A DNA stretch of 64,000 nt from Simiduia curdlanivorans. GTDB lineage: Bacteria > Pseudomonadota > Gammaproteobacteria > Pseudomonadales > Cellvibrionaceae. This document shows, piece by piece, positions 1 to 9,442 of the stretch (the first letter of the stretch is position 1; every line of letters starts with the position of its first letter). Where the stretch lies: NCBI RefSeq assembly GCF_030409605.1, contig NZ_JAUFQG010000004.1:744001-808000 (forward strand). Direction: 5' to 3'. The notes beneath the pieces were generated by a model. It did no database searches. It saw only the letters and a list, made by a program, of their open reading frames with translations, and was not told the DNA's origin. The translations under genes and the position numbers were made by a program.

Positions 1-12
1 AAAATCCGACAT
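1..12 (-). CDS. Possible start of a truncated minus-strand gene
   Basis: On the minus strand an ATG at position 12 begins Met-Ser-Asp-Phe and runs off the window edge. It is preceded by AAGGGG, a plausible ribosome binding site, six bases upstream (about positions 19-24). Only four codons are visible, so no function can be given. A second purine-rich stretch (AAAGGAG, near 63-73) lies further upstream. The gene would be divergent from the small gene at 219. Confidence 0.3.
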
Positions 13-218
13 TTTGAACCCCTTTTTCTATGTCATAGGCGACACTCGCTACCCTTGGCAAAACCTCCTTTAGCGCAGCTTAGAGCCGATTTGCGCCAAT
101 TGCCCTCTATACAAATAACCGAATGGTCTGGATAAACTCAGGCCATTGGCGAGCTTTTAACTATGCTTGTTCAGTGACAGATCAATTGATGATCTCTGTA
201 TTGAAGGAAAGCTAATTT

Positions 219-434
219 ATGTCTCGACAAAAACATGAGTGCCATATCGGCGTCGGCTACAACCGCACCAGCAGGCTAAAAGAAAAACTCATTAAGGAAA
301 TTACAGGCTTTGAGCGGCAACTCGATGCGCTGCGCATGAAGAGCGGGCCGGTGGACTTTTCAATGCTGCAAACCTACAAAGAGATGATCGCCTGCCGGCA
401 AAATGTATTGAAGTCGCTACCGCGCGAGCGCTAA
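219..434 (+). CDS. Small hypothetical protein, 71 aa
   Basis: A 71-residue basic, helix-prone protein. The ATG at 219 follows a good Shine-Dalgarno (AAGGAAAG, about 204-211). It has two cysteines (residues 8 and 58), no signal peptide and no membrane segment. The run of charged residues from about 20 to 70 looks like a pair of amphipathic helices. I do not recognise the family. It converges on the DMT transporter at 449 with only 14 bases between stops. The ribosome binding site and plausible composition argue that it is real, but no homologue is claimed. Confidence 0.55.
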   Translation: MSRQKHECHIGVGYNRTSRLKEKLIKEITGFERQLDALRMKSGPVDFSMLQTYKEMIACRQNVLKSLPRER

Positions 435-448
435 ACATCCAGTAGGCA

Positions 449-1315
449 CTAAGCCGGTGGTCTTGGGCTTACAGGTGTATCTGGGTCGCCCAACCACAAA
501 ATAACGCAGGCGCTAATCACCACCAAGGCGGTACCGATAAAGCTCCACAGGCTCGGCAGCTCGAGCCAAAACAGCCAGCCCCAGGCGCCGGCGAACACCA
601 CGCTCATATAAGACACCGGCGATAAAACACTGGGCTTGGCGGCTCGATAGGCCAAGGTATAAAGCCAGAGCGCTAGCGCCAAGCCTAAACCCAATACTAA
701 AAGCAACAACCAAACCCAAAGCGGGGCGCTGGTCGCGGTGTAAATGGCCATAGGCGCGCTCACCAATAGAGCAATGGTGAAATAGTAGAGCAGCACCGTG
801 GTGTTAGATTCCGTTTTCGTGAGCAGGCGTGTGGTTATCATAGATGCCGCCATCATCCAGGCAGCGGAAAAACCTACCAAATGCCAAATATTCAGGTTCG
901 CTGGCGAAGGTCGCAGAATCACTAAAACCCCAGCAAAACCAATAGCCAGAGGCCACCAGCGCTTACTCGGCACCCGAATGCCCAGAAACCACAAGGCTAA
1001 CAAGGGCACGAGCAAGGGCGCGCTGTTGCGCAGTAAAGTGGCATCTATTAAGGGCACATGCAAAATAGCGGAATAGTAGGCATAAAAAGCCCCCAAGCCG
1101 GCTAAGCCACGCCCCAGGTGCAGCCCCAAGCGCTGAGTTTGAAATGCGCCAGTGCCGCGTTTTATCAGTAGGGGTAAATACAAACAAAAGCCAACCAAAT
1201 ATTGGCTAAATACCACCATATGGACAGATACATGCTGTGCCGCGAGTTTCGACCCGGCAGCGACAAGGCTCGCGACAAAAGACGTCAACAGTGAAAACGC
1301 GATGGCACGTTGCAA
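449..1315 (-). CDS. DMT/EamA-family membrane transporter
   Basis: A 288-residue, very hydrophobic protein with about ten membrane segments in two five-helix halves, the arrangement of EamA/DMT transporters (RhaT, RarD and YdcZ-like). The hydrophobic stretch near residues 5-20 is the first helix. A short loop containing RNSAPLLVPLLAL near residues 98-110 resembles the EamA repeat. Substrate cannot be deduced; family members export amino acids, nucleobases or other metabolites. The start is TTG with no clear ribosome binding site and no in-frame ATG nearby, so the N-terminus is uncertain. It lies 39 bases downstream of the binding-protein gene on the same strand and may be read with it. Confidence 0.85.
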   Translation of the reverse strand: MQRAIAFSLLTSFVASLVAAGSKLAAQHVSVHMVVFSQYLVGFCLYLPLLIKRGTGAFQTQRLGLHLGRGLAGLGAFYAYYSAILHVPLIDATLLRNSAPLLVPLLALWFLGIRVPSKRWWPLAIGFAGVLVILRPSPANLNIWHLVGFSAAWMMAASMITTRLLTKTESNTTVLLYYFTIALLVSAPMAIYTATSAPLWVWLLLLVLGLGLALALWLYTLAYRAAKPSVLSPVSYMSVVFAGAWGWLFWLELPSLWSFIGTALVVISACVILWLGDPDTPVSPRPPA

Positions 1316-1354
1316 ATCAGATGAGAAAATAGTAGGCGCCCTAGCTAGAAAAAA

Positions 1355-2086
1355 TTACTTAAAGCCCTGCACCGCATTGTTCAAATAGGCCGACAGGGCA
1401 CCTGTATTTTGCGCTTCAACAATGGCGGCGTTAATACGCTCATGCAACGCTCTACCCTTGGCATTATCATGCAAGACGTAACCCAAATGTTTAGTCAACA
1501 GAACCGCTGAAGGATCGACGCTGAGCGCCTCGATCTGCATCGCTTTTTGTAAAGCATTGACTTCTATATCACTTAAAATTACCGCATCCACCCGGCCGCT
1601 AAGCAAGAGCGTCATCAGTGTCTGGCTATTTCTCGCATAGGTAATAAAGAGATCTTCCTGGGCGGCGAAATCTAGCTGTAATTGATAGTGTTGAATTAAC
1701 CCAAGCCGACGGCCTTTTAAATCCGCCAGTTTAGAAAAAGCCGCAGCGCCAGGCTTCGAGTAAATGAAATGATCTACCTGCATAAATGGCGCAGTGTAGA
1801 GCGCATTGACTTTATATTTTGCAGAAATCCAAGATGGGTAGAGCCCATCAACTTTTTCCGCCTCGAACATTGCCGTTGCGCGCCCGCCAGGCACCACTGT
1901 TAAATCGGACTGAACAACGGCTCTAGCCATAAGCCATTGATGCATAGCGATCAGAAAACCCGACTTATCGAGCTCTAAATGGAGCGGCACGCGAGGGGCA
2001 ACAAAGTGCCCCTCGAGCGACGTCTGAGCTAGGGTTGGCGCGCTAATAAATGCGCACAAAGCCCATGTAAGTATTGTATGTCGCAT
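1355..2086 (-). CDS. Periplasmic solute-binding protein, SBP_bac_3-like
   Basis: 243 residues from the ATG at 2086. An in-frame TTG at 2116 would add ten residues in front of an otherwise clean signal peptide, so 2086 is preferred. The signal peptide has a hydrophobic core and likely cleavage after Thr-Leu-Ala-Gln near residue 21. The rest resembles the two-lobed family 3 extracellular solute-binding fold, with a DLKGRRLGLI segment typical of lobe II and a DAVILSD hinge strand. No ABC permease or ATPase is adjacent, so this is an orphan binding protein. It may serve a distant transporter or act as a sensor. It lies 94 bases downstream of the RND permease gene on the same strand. Confidence 0.75.
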   Translation of the reverse strand: MRHTILTWALCAFISAPTLAQTSLEGHFVAPRVPLHLELDKSGFLIAMHQWLMARAVVQSDLTVVPGGRATAMFEAEKVDGLYPSWISAKYKVNALYTAPFMQVDHFIYSKPGAAAFSKLADLKGRRLGLIQHYQLQLDFAAQEDLFITYARNSQTLMTLLLSGRVDAVILSDIEVNALQKAMQIEALSVDPSAVLLTKHLGYVLHDNAKGRALHERINAAIVEAQNTGALSAYLNNAVQGFK

Positions 2087-2180
2087 AAGATAAGGCGTAT
2101 TGAGATGAATCGACAAAATAGCACAAATGACTAAAAAGTGCGTATGGCTAGCCTCAAATTTCGCCCCTTGTTACAACAGA

Positions 2181-5100
2181 TCAAGCAAACACTCGCTCCC
2201 TCACCCAGTACTTTAACTTATACCCAGCCAAGTACAGATTTGGCACCAAGATTAAAGTCACCGCGGACGCCAACAAAACCCCAAAGGCCAGTGAAATCAC
2301 CATGGGAATGAGAAAGCGCGCCTGCACACTGGTCTCCGCCATAATGGGTACAAGCCCAACGAAGGTAGTTACCGAGGTTAAAACAATGGCCCTAAAACGA
2401 TCTTGCCCGGCTTGCGCCACGGCTTTGGCGACGTCAAAACCCTGTTTACGCAGCTGATTAATCCGGTCGATTAGCACTAAATTGTCGTTCACCACCACGC
2501 CGGCACAGGCCAAGAATCCCAACATAGAAAGCATGCTGATCTCGCGCCCCATCAATAAATGCCCCAGCACCGCGCCCATAAACCCGAAGGGAATTGCGGA
2601 CATCACTAACAAAGGCTGACCGTAAGATCTAAAAGCAATGGCCATTAAGGCGTAGATCACGAGTAGTGATATAAAAAAGTCGCGCACCAATTCAGCTAAA
2701 AATTCATTTTGCGCCTTCAAATCGCCATCGACACTTAAACTAAAGCCAGCGTAGGTTTTGCGCCAGTTATCGCCATTGCGCTGCATTAAATCTTGCACTA
2801 TGGCAAACGCCTCGGCGCTGCTATCGCCATCTAATTCAGCGGTCACAGAATTCGACCGCTGACGATCGATACGATTGATTTCACTAAAGCCTTTAACAAA
2901 GTCGATTTGCGCCACCGTCTCCAGTGGCACTTCGTGTTGGGCGGCGGTGCGAATGCGAATGTTACCGAGATTATCTGCGCTTTCGCGTTCTTCGCGCACA
3001 TAACGCACCATAACCCGCACATCTTCTTTGCCGCGTGGAATACGCTGCGCTTCATCGCCGTAAAAACCCTGCCGTACCTGTCGCGCCACATCTTGCAAAC
3101 TCAAGCCAAGCAGTTCCGCATTATTGAGTAACGACAGTTCTAATTCGTTGCGTGCCGTTTGCAAGCTATCTTTAACGTCTATAACGCCTGGGTATTGCGC
3201 TAGCGCTTGTTTAACCGCATTCAATGCCTGCTGCTGCCGCTCCAAATCATTTTCATTAATGGCGACTCGCAATCGAATCGCCTTATCGCGCGAATTAATG
3301 GTGAAACCCACATCGAAATCTTGTGCCCTGTCCACCTGGCCGATCAACTCGCGCCAGCGAGCGGCAACCAAAGGCGAGCTGACGCTGCGGTATTCAGCAT
3401 CTTCGAGCGCCAACCGCACTCGCACCTGAGTTGCCGTCGCCCATGCCTCGATCGAGCGAATAAAATTTTTGTCGCCATTATTGGCAGCAATTAATTTCTC
3501 ATCCTGCTTAAGCTGCTCGGCGGCGGCCTCTATTTTCGCCAAGGTTAATTGCGCGTGCGCGAACGGCAACCCCTCTTCGAGCACCACGTTGGCTCTGATG
3601 AAATCACTGGGCACCTGCGGCATAAACGATTGCTTAATCCAGCCGCTGCTATAGATCGACATGACAATTAAAAATAACGCCACAAACACGGCGATAGGCA
3701 CGGAAGTATTGCGCAGGCAACGCTCAATAAAAGGCTGATATTGATCTCTGGCGAACGACGTCATGCGCTCGGACAATTGACCGCGAAAAGCATTTAACTT
3801 TCTCATCGCGGCAAAGCGGCTTTCTGTTTCCGGTTTCAAATGCGCCAAGTGACTGGGCAAAATGAACATGGATTCAATCAATGAAAAAGCCAAACAGGCA
3901 ATCACAATCACCGGTATTGGGTAGACAATATCACCCAGGGCATTGGGCACATACAACATGGGCACGAAGAAAATCATGGTTGACACGACGGCAAAAAAAA
4001 CCGGCCCTGCCACTTGCTTGGCACCTCCCGCTGCAGAGGCGTTGCCCTGCAGACCATGCTGTTGCGACGTGTAAATACTTTCACCCACAATAATCGCGTC
4101 GTCTACCACAATGCCGAGTATTAACAAAAAGGCAAACAGCGACAGCATGTTAAAGCTGACACCAAACAAGGGTAACAACCACATAGCACCGGCGAAGGCA
4201 ACCGATATGCCGGCGCATACCCATAGCGCTAAGGCCGGCCGCAAAAATAGCATAAGCACAACAAAAACCAGTAGCAAGCCGCTGACGGCATTACTGGTCA
4301 ATAAATTTAAGCGGCCAACGAACGTTTTCGACCAGTCGCGGCTGATTTCTATGTTGACGCCCGCAGGTAGGCGATCTTTAACCTCGGCCAAATAATGTGT
4401 TACCACCTCAGCCGTGGCCAAAACATTCGGGTTTTCCGTCACGTAGAGTTCAATAAACGCCGCGGGCTTGCCCTGAAATCTGGCCACAACATCGGTTTCG
4501 GTGAAGCCATCGATAATACTGGCAATGTCGCTGAGAAATAGCTTGGAGCCATCCTCCTGCACCGCCACCACAATGGCAGCAAAATCCTGTTCATCGTAGG
4601 CCTGACCGCGGGTCTGTATTTGCACGTCGCCTTGGCTACTTTTGATCACCCCAGCCGGTAAATTTAGCGACGACGTTTGAATGGCCGATACAACTTGGGC
4701 AAAGGTTAGGTTGTAATTACGCAGCGTGGTTTCCTCCAACTCAATCGCCATTTCGTCGCTGCGGGTGCCATCAATCTCCACAATTGTGACGCTGGGTAAT
4801 AGCGAAATTTCATCGCGCACCCACTGTGCTGTTTCTTTAAGTGCACGCTCGTCCACATCGCCATAGAGCGCGATGCTTATAAGTTCACTTTGAAACAAGC
4901 GCTCGCGTATTTGCGGCCGCTCAGCATCCACTGGAAAGGTCGTAATGCTGTCCACTTTGGTCTTAACATTGTTTAGCAATCGCTGGGTGTCGTAGCCACT
5001 GGTGATTTCCACAATGACGGTGCCGGAGTTTTGCACCGCCTTACTGGTAATTTCTTTTACCCCATCCAAAGAGGCCAGCGCCTCTTCGATGCGAATGCAA

Positions 5101-5291
5101 ATTTGCTCTTCGACTTCTCGCGGCCCAGCCCCAGGGTAGGGCACATTGATCTCAATACTGTTGGCGAGGGCACCGGGAAAGACTTCTTTATCTGTTTTGG
5201 CAATGCTAAGTGCGCCGCACAACAGAATAAGGATCATCAATAAATTTGCGGCGATGGGGTTTTCAACAAACCACTGAATAATTTTATTCAT
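2181..5291 (-). CDS. RND efflux permease (AcrB/HAE1 superfamily)
   Basis: A 1036-residue inner-membrane proton-driven efflux pump subunit. Its length and layout are typical: one N-terminal helix (about residues 12-30), a large periplasmic loop, helices 2-6 near 335-480, a second loop, and helices 8-12 near 870-1025. The fourth helix carries the paired aspartates in GIVVDDAIIVGES, the proton-relay residues of the superfamily; helix 10 has VVVNDNLVLID. It overlaps the stop of the upstream membrane-fusion gene by four bases (ATGA), showing translational coupling. No outer-membrane channel gene is adjacent, so a TolC-like protein must be supplied from elsewhere. Substrate is not predictable from sequence. 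Confidence 0.93.
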   Translation of the reverse strand: MNKIIQWFVENPIAANLLMILILLCGALSIAKTDKEVFPGALANSIEINVPYPGAGPREVEEQICIRIEEALASLDGVKEITSKAVQNSGTVIVEITSGYDTQRLLNNVKTKVDSITTFPVDAERPQIRERLFQSELISIALYGDVDERALKETAQWVRDEISLLPSVTIVEIDGTRSDEMAIELEETTLRNYNLTFAQVVSAIQTSSLNLPAGVIKSSQGDVQIQTRGQAYDEQDFAAIVVAVQEDGSKLFLSDIASIIDGFTETDVVARFQGKPAAFIELYVTENPNVLATAEVVTHYLAEVKDRLPAGVNIEISRDWSKTFVGRLNLLTSNAVSGLLLVFVVLMLFLRPALALWVCAGISVAFAGAMWLLPLFGVSFNMLSLFAFLLILGIVVDDAIIVGESIYTSQQHGLQGNASAAGGAKQVAGPVFFAVVSTMIFFVPMLYVPNALGDIVYPIPVIVIACLAFSLIESMFILPSHLAHLKPETESRFAAMRKLNAFRGQLSERMTSFARDQYQPFIERCLRNTSVPIAVFVALFLIVMSIYSSGWIKQSFMPQVPSDFIRANVVLEEGLPFAHAQLTLAKIEAAAEQLKQDEKLIAANNGDKNFIRSIEAWATATQVRVRLALEDAEYRSVSSPLVAARWRELIGQVDRAQDFDVGFTINSRDKAIRLRVAINENDLERQQQALNAVKQALAQYPGVIDVKDSLQTARNELELSLLNNAELLGLSLQDVARQVRQGFYGDEAQRIPRGKEDVRVMVRYVREERESADNLGNIRIRTAAQHEVPLETVAQIDFVKGFSEINRIDRQRSNSVTAELDGDSSAEAFAIVQDLMQRNGDNWRKTYAGFSLSVDGDLKAQNEFLAELVRDFFISLLVIYALMAIAFRSYGQPLLVMSAIPFGFMGAVLGHLLMGREISMLSMLGFLACAGVVVNDNLVLIDRINQLRKQGFDVAKAVAQAGQDRFRAIVLTSVTTFVGLVPIMAETSVQARFLIPMVISLAFGVLLASAVTLILVPNLYLAGYKLKYWVRERVFA

Positions 5292-6484
5292 GGCCTAGTC
5301 TGCACCTCGGCCTCGTACTGCGCGTCAGGTTCAAGCTGCACTAGCGGCTCAACTTTTAAACCTGGCTGCAAATACCCCTGCCGTTCGGTTATCACCCAAG
5401 CGCCAGGCTGCAGATCAGCCTGCAGCCATACCTGATTACTGGTCTTCGACAGTACTTTTGCGCTCAACTCCACAACGCGGTTGTTGTCATCCAGCGCCAG
5501 CAGTAAATTGTTTTTAACTAAGGCCGAACGCGGCAATTGAATAACATCGTCAATCAGACGCCCGTCTATTTTCGCGTCCACAAATAAACCCACAACAGGT
5601 GCAATAGCCTCTGCACCCAATTCACTTTTTACCACTTCCGCAATGGCGTGATACATCCGCGTTTTCGTATCTAAGCTCGCTTCGGTTCGCGTTATTCGCC
5701 CTGGCCAACGAACCTCTTTACCGGCCACTGTGCCAATTAATTCAACTTTTGGGCCCAGTGCTGAGCCGGCGTGAAAGCCCAAGGTCAACGCCAGTAGCGC
5801 CGCCTGCGCATCGGTAATGGGCAGTCGTACTTCAACCACTTCGCTATCGAAAATGCGCGCTATTTTGGTACCTGGCGAAACGTATTGGCCGAGATTGACA
5901 TATGTCTCGCGGATACGACCGGAAAAGGGCGCCGCTATGTTGGTGCGCGCGATATCGAGTTGAGTTTGGGCCAGGTCGGCTTTTGCCGAGCTTACAGCTG
6001 CTTCGGCGGCCGCGAGTTGAGGCACCCGTAAAAACAATTTATTGGCATCTTCGTTGCCGAGATCGCGCCATTCGCGCTTGGCCTGTAGTGCCCGGCCTTT
6101 CTCTGACGCGAATAATTGCTGGGCGTCGGCGACTTTCGCCGCCGCACGAATTTCCGCGAGCAAGTAATTAGCGCTATCGATATTGACTAGGATATCCGCC
6201 TCGGTAAAAAACGCACCTGAGACAAAATTCGGAGCCACCGAGACAATTTTTCCAGCCACTTCGGCCACTAGGTCTATTTCCCGCCTGGGCGCCACCGTGC
6301 CCTGGCTGTGTACTGGCAGCGCCAAAGCTGCTGGGTTGGCCTGTACCACCTTCACTTGGGGCAGACTCGGCGCGAGCGGCGGTTTGGGCTTGGGGCTGGG
6401 CTTGAGCAGGTGTAACAGCAGCGCCACCATCGCCCCCGACAGCACAATGACTAACCAAAGGGGTAGGCGTTTAATCAGTGACAT
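5288..6484 (-). CDS. RND efflux membrane-fusion (periplasmic adaptor) protein
   Basis: 398 residues with one N-terminal membrane segment (about 8-25) followed by a proline/lysine-rich linker. It then has the usual adaptor order: a lipoyl half-motif around REIDLVAEVAGKI (near 67-80), an alpha-hairpin rich in Ala, Glu and Lys (about 115-175), the second lipoyl half with NIAAPFSGRI (near 183-192), then beta-barrel and membrane-proximal parts. It is the first gene of the minus-strand MFP-RND operon and is coupled to the permease by an ATGA overlap. A 226-base divergent region separates it from tex. Confidence 0.92.
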   Translation of the reverse strand: MSLIKRLPLWLVIVLSGAMVALLLHLLKPSPKPKPPLAPSLPQVKVVQANPAALALPVHSQGTVAPRREIDLVAEVAGKIVSVAPNFVSGAFFTEADILVNIDSANYLLAEIRAAAKVADAQQLFASEKGRALQAKREWRDLGNEDANKLFLRVPQLAAAEAAVSSAKADLAQTQLDIARTNIAAPFSGRIRETYVNLGQYVSPGTKIARIFDSEVVEVRLPITDAQAALLALTLGFHAGSALGPKVELIGTVAGKEVRWPGRITRTEASLDTKTRMYHAIAEVVKSELGAEAIAPVVGLFVDAKIDGRLIDDVIQLPRSALVKNNLLLALDDNNRVVELSAKVLSKTSNQVWLQADLQPGAWVITERQGYLQPGLKVEPLVQLEPDAQYEAEVQTRP

Positions 6485-6710
6485 AAAAGGTCCTAGCAGG
6501 AATTTGTGACCGAATTGTAGGCATTTTTGGCACTAAACAACCACGACTTTACGCAAATTGACACAACCCAGATCAGCCCTGTTTGTGACCGCTGTCGACC
6601 GCCACAAACTCAATGCAAATACAAGACTGTTTTTAGCGAGTGATTTGCGCATAATGCCGCCAACAAGTGCCAGCAGGCACCCGAGCTAAACGCGATTGAT
6701 TGAGGTAAGC
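6485..6710. promoter_or_regulatory. Divergent promoter region between the efflux operon and tex
   Basis: A 226-base non-coding stretch serving both the minus-strand efflux operon and tex. A consensus-like -35 hexamer TTGACA lies at 6558-6563 on the plus strand, but the hexamer 17 bases downstream (GTTTGT) is a poor -10. The region has no long inverted repeat. Promoter assignment is therefore tentative. Confidence 0.35.
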
Positions 6711-9032
6711 ATGAAGAGCATCTCCCTGCGCATTGCAGAAGAATTGTCAGTAAATGAAGCGCAAGTAACAGCAGCGGTGGCTTTGCTCGACGAAGGCGCC
6801 ACTGTGCCCTTTATCTCCCGCTACCGCAAAGAGGTTACCGGCGGCCTAGATGACACCCAGATGCGCAACCTGGAAGACCGCCTGCGCTACCTGCGCGAAC
6901 TCGAAGATCGACGTGCTGCCATCTTAAAGAGTATCAAAGAACAGGATAAATTAACCGACGAGTTGGCCAAACAAATCCTCGCCGCCGACACCAAGACCGT
7001 ACTCGAAGATTTATACCTACCCTACAAGCCCAAACGCCGCACTAAGGCCATGATTGCCAAGGAAGCCGGTCTGGAACCTTTGGCCGAAGGCCTATTGGCG
7101 GACCCAAGCCTAGACCCAGAAACAGAAGCCGCAAAATTCCTCAATCCGGAACACAAAATTGACGATGCCAAAGCGGCACTCGACGGCGCCAAGCAGATCT
7201 TAATGGAGAAGTTTTCCGAGGATGCCCAGCTATTAGGCAAACTGCGCGATTTTCTCAAAGCCGAGGCGTCAATCACTGCCAAATTAGTGGACGGTAAAGA
7301 GCAAGAAGGCGCTAAGTTCCGCGATTACTTCGAGCACTCCGAAGCCTTAAAAGATATTCCGTCGCACCGCGCCTTGGCATTATTCCGCGGCCGCAACGAA
7401 GGCATTCTCAACCTCGCGATGACCGTGGGCGACGAAGAGGCGAATCGCCTTTCTCACCCATGCGAGCCGATGGTAGCCGAGTTTTGGCAGGTCAAAGATC
7501 TGGGTCGCAGCGCCGACAAGTGGCTGGCCGAATGCGTGCGCTGGACCTGGCGGGTTAAATTGTTAACCCACCTCGAAACGGATTTGTTTAGCGAAGTGCG
7601 CGAGCGCGCAGAAGAGGGCGCCATTCAGGTATTCGCCTCCAATTTAAAAGATCTGTTGCTCGCCGCACCCGCGGGCCAAAAGGCCACCATCGGCCTAGAC
7701 CCGGGTTTGCGCACCGGCGTGAAGGTTGCCGTGGTCGACGCCACCGGCAAGGTGCTAGACCACGGCGCCATGTTCCCAACGCCACCGCAAAATCGCATTC
7801 GCGAAGCCGAGATGATGCTGGTGGCTTTGTGTAAAAAATATAACGTCGGTTTAATTGCCATCGGCAACGGTACAGCCTCGCGCGAAACCGATAAATTTGT
7901 TGGCGATGTGTTAAAGGCACACAAGGATATTCAAGCGCAAAAGGTGATTGTGAACGAAGCTGGGGCGTCCATTTACTCAGCCTCTGAATTCGCCGCGAAA
8001 GAATTTCCCGATTTAGACGTCACCATTCGCGGCGCTATTTCCATTGCCCGTCGACTGCAAGATCCACTGGCGGAATTGGTAAAACTCGATCCGAAATCTA
8101 TCGGTGTGGGCCAATACCAACACGATGTATCGCAGGTGCAGTTAGCGCGCTCGCTCGACGCGGTGGTGGAAGATTGTGTAAACGCCGTGGGCGTGGAAGT
8201 GAACACTGCCTCCAGCGCGCTGCTGGCACGGGTGTCGGGTTTAAACCAAACACTGGCTAACAACATCGTTGAATTTCGCGATGCCAACGGTGCCTTCGTC
8301 AGCCGCGATCAACTTAAGAAAGTACCTCGCTTGGGCGAAAAAACTTTCGAGCAAGCGGCCGGCTTCTTGCGTATACGGGACGGCGAAAACCCCTTGGATA
8401 GCTCTGGCGTGCACCCGGAAACCTATGCCGTGGTGGAGCGCATTGCGGGCAGCCAAAGCCGCAATTTGAAAGGCATTATCGGCGATACGCATTTCCTCCG
8501 CTCGGTCAACGCCAAAGATTTCGTCGACGAAAAATTCGGTTTACCCACCATTACCGATATTCTCAAAGAACTGGACAAACCCGGGCGCGATCCGCGGCCT
8601 GAGTTCAAGACCGCGCAATTTACCGACGGTGTAGAAGAGTTAAAGGACTTAGAGCCGGGCATGATTCTCGAAGGCACTGTCACCAACGTAACCAACTTCG
8701 GCGCCTTTATCGATATCGGCGTACACCAAGACGGCTTAGTGCATATTTCTGCGCTCTCCAACACCTTTGTCAAAGACCCGCGCGAAGTGGTTAAGGCCGG
8801 CGACATAGTAAAAGTAAAGGTGATGGAAGTGGATATCCCGCGCAAGCGCATTGCTTTATCTATGCGCATGGACGATCAGCCGGGCGAAAAAGTGACTGGC
8901 GCTGGCGCCGGTGGTCGAAAGCCCTCAGCAAGACAACAACAAACGCGCTCAGCACCGGCCTCTCAGCCGGCGACACAGGGCACAATGGCCGCCCTGTTTG
9001 CGCAAGCTAAGAATAAAAACAATCGCTTGTAA
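6711..9032 (+). CDS. tex: Tex family RNA-binding transcription accessory protein
   Basis: 773 residues, the usual Tex length. In order it has an N-terminal helical domain, a YqgF/RNase H-like domain near 320-450 (with AAPAGQKATIGLDPGLRTGV at its start), helix-hairpin-helix repeats near 490-570 and a C-terminal S1 RNA-binding domain near 643-713. A Gly/Ala/Gln-rich tail follows. Tex is a nucleic-acid-binding protein implicated in transcription and stress tolerance. The ATG at 6711 follows GAGGTAAGC, a good ribosome binding site, so the longer in-frame TTG at 6696 is rejected. It is followed at once by a strong palindromic terminator. Confidence 0.96.
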   Translation: MKSISLRIAEELSVNEAQVTAAVALLDEGATVPFISRYRKEVTGGLDDTQMRNLEDRLRYLRELEDRRAAILKSIKEQDKLTDELAKQILAADTKTVLEDLYLPYKPKRRTKAMIAKEAGLEPLAEGLLADPSLDPETEAAKFLNPEHKIDDAKAALDGAKQILMEKFSEDAQLLGKLRDFLKAEASITAKLVDGKEQEGAKFRDYFEHSEALKDIPSHRALALFRGRNEGILNLAMTVGDEEANRLSHPCEPMVAEFWQVKDLGRSADKWLAECVRWTWRVKLLTHLETDLFSEVRERAEEGAIQVFASNLKDLLLAAPAGQKATIGLDPGLRTGVKVAVVDATGKVLDHGAMFPTPPQNRIREAEMMLVALCKKYNVGLIAIGNGTASRETDKFVGDVLKAHKDIQAQKVIVNEAGASIYSASEFAAKEFPDLDVTIRGAISIARRLQDPLAELVKLDPKSIGVGQYQHDVSQVQLARSLDAVVEDCVNAVGVEVNTASSALLARVSGLNQTLANNIVEFRDANGAFVSRDQLKKVPRLGEKTFEQAAGFLRIRDGENPLDSSGVHPETYAVVERIAGSQSRNLKGIIGDTHFLRSVNAKDFVDEKFGLPTITDILKELDKPGRDPRPEFKTAQFTDGVEELKDLEPGMILEGTVTNVTNFGAFIDIGVHQDGLVHISALSNTFVKDPREVVKAGDIVKVKVMEVDIPRKRIALSMRMDDQPGEKVTGAGAGGRKPSARQQQTRSAPASQPATQGTMAALFAQAKNKNNRL

Positions 9033-9041
9033 GCATTTAAC

Positions 9042-9080
9042 GCATAAAAAAACCCACCGCTAAGGTGGGTTTTTTTATGC
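9042..9080. terminator. Bidirectional intrinsic terminator between tex and sutA
   Basis: A perfect inverted repeat: GCATAAAAAAACCCACC (9042-9058), loop GCTAA, then GGTGGGTTTTTTTATGC (9064-9080). A GC stem is flanked by seven A on one side and seven T on the other, so it can end transcription of tex (plus) and of sutA (minus). Confidence 0.93.
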
Positions 9081-9085
9081 AACAA

Positions 9086-9442
9086 TCAGATGGGTCGAGA
9101 ACCATAGTTACTGGTTGGCTTGCGCGGTGGATCTGCAGTGACATTATTGTCAATGTGATTGATCTGACCGCCTCGCGCTAAAAACTCCGCAATTTGATCG
9201 TTAAGAGTTTGCCGGGCCATTTCTCGAGACTTAACGGAGTAATCCACCAAGTGATCGTCGGAAGCAGCTGCAGCGCTTGGACCATCGTCGTCCGAGTCGG
9301 TATCGCTGTCGAATTCGGAAGACGCCGAGTAGTCCGAGCTTTCTTCATCATCGGAATCGTCAACAGCCTCTACGCCGACTTCAACGGCTTCTTCAGGCTC
9401 GTCGATCACAGCCGAAGATTTTTTGGGTTTTCTGGTAGCCAT
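9086..9442 (-). CDS. sutA: SutA-like RNA polymerase-associated regulator
   Basis: 118 residues from the ATG at 9442, which lies six bases after AGGTG (9449-9453). The upstream GTG (9451) and ATG (9448) fall on the ribosome binding site itself. The protein starts with a short basic stretch, then a long acidic, low-complexity region rich in Asp, Ser and Glu (about residues 13-75). It ends in a conserved tail containing EFLARGG, a NVTADPP element and the terminal YGSRPI. That architecture and tail match Pseudomonas SutA, an intrinsically disordered factor that binds RNA polymerase and helps transcription of ribosomal and housekeeping genes in slow growth. Assignment rests on the tail and overall composition. 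Confidence 0.8.
   Translation of the reverse strand: MATRKPKKSSAVIDEPEEAVEVGVEAVDDSDDEESSDYSASSEFDSDTDSDDDGPSAAAASDDHLVDYSVKSREMARQTLNDQIAEFLARGGQINHIDNNVTADPPRKPTSNYGSRPI

Noticed and set aside
8423..8869. 148-codon antisense frame within tex
   Set aside because: The tex gene on the other strand is fully supported by domains; the antisense frame has no independent evidence.
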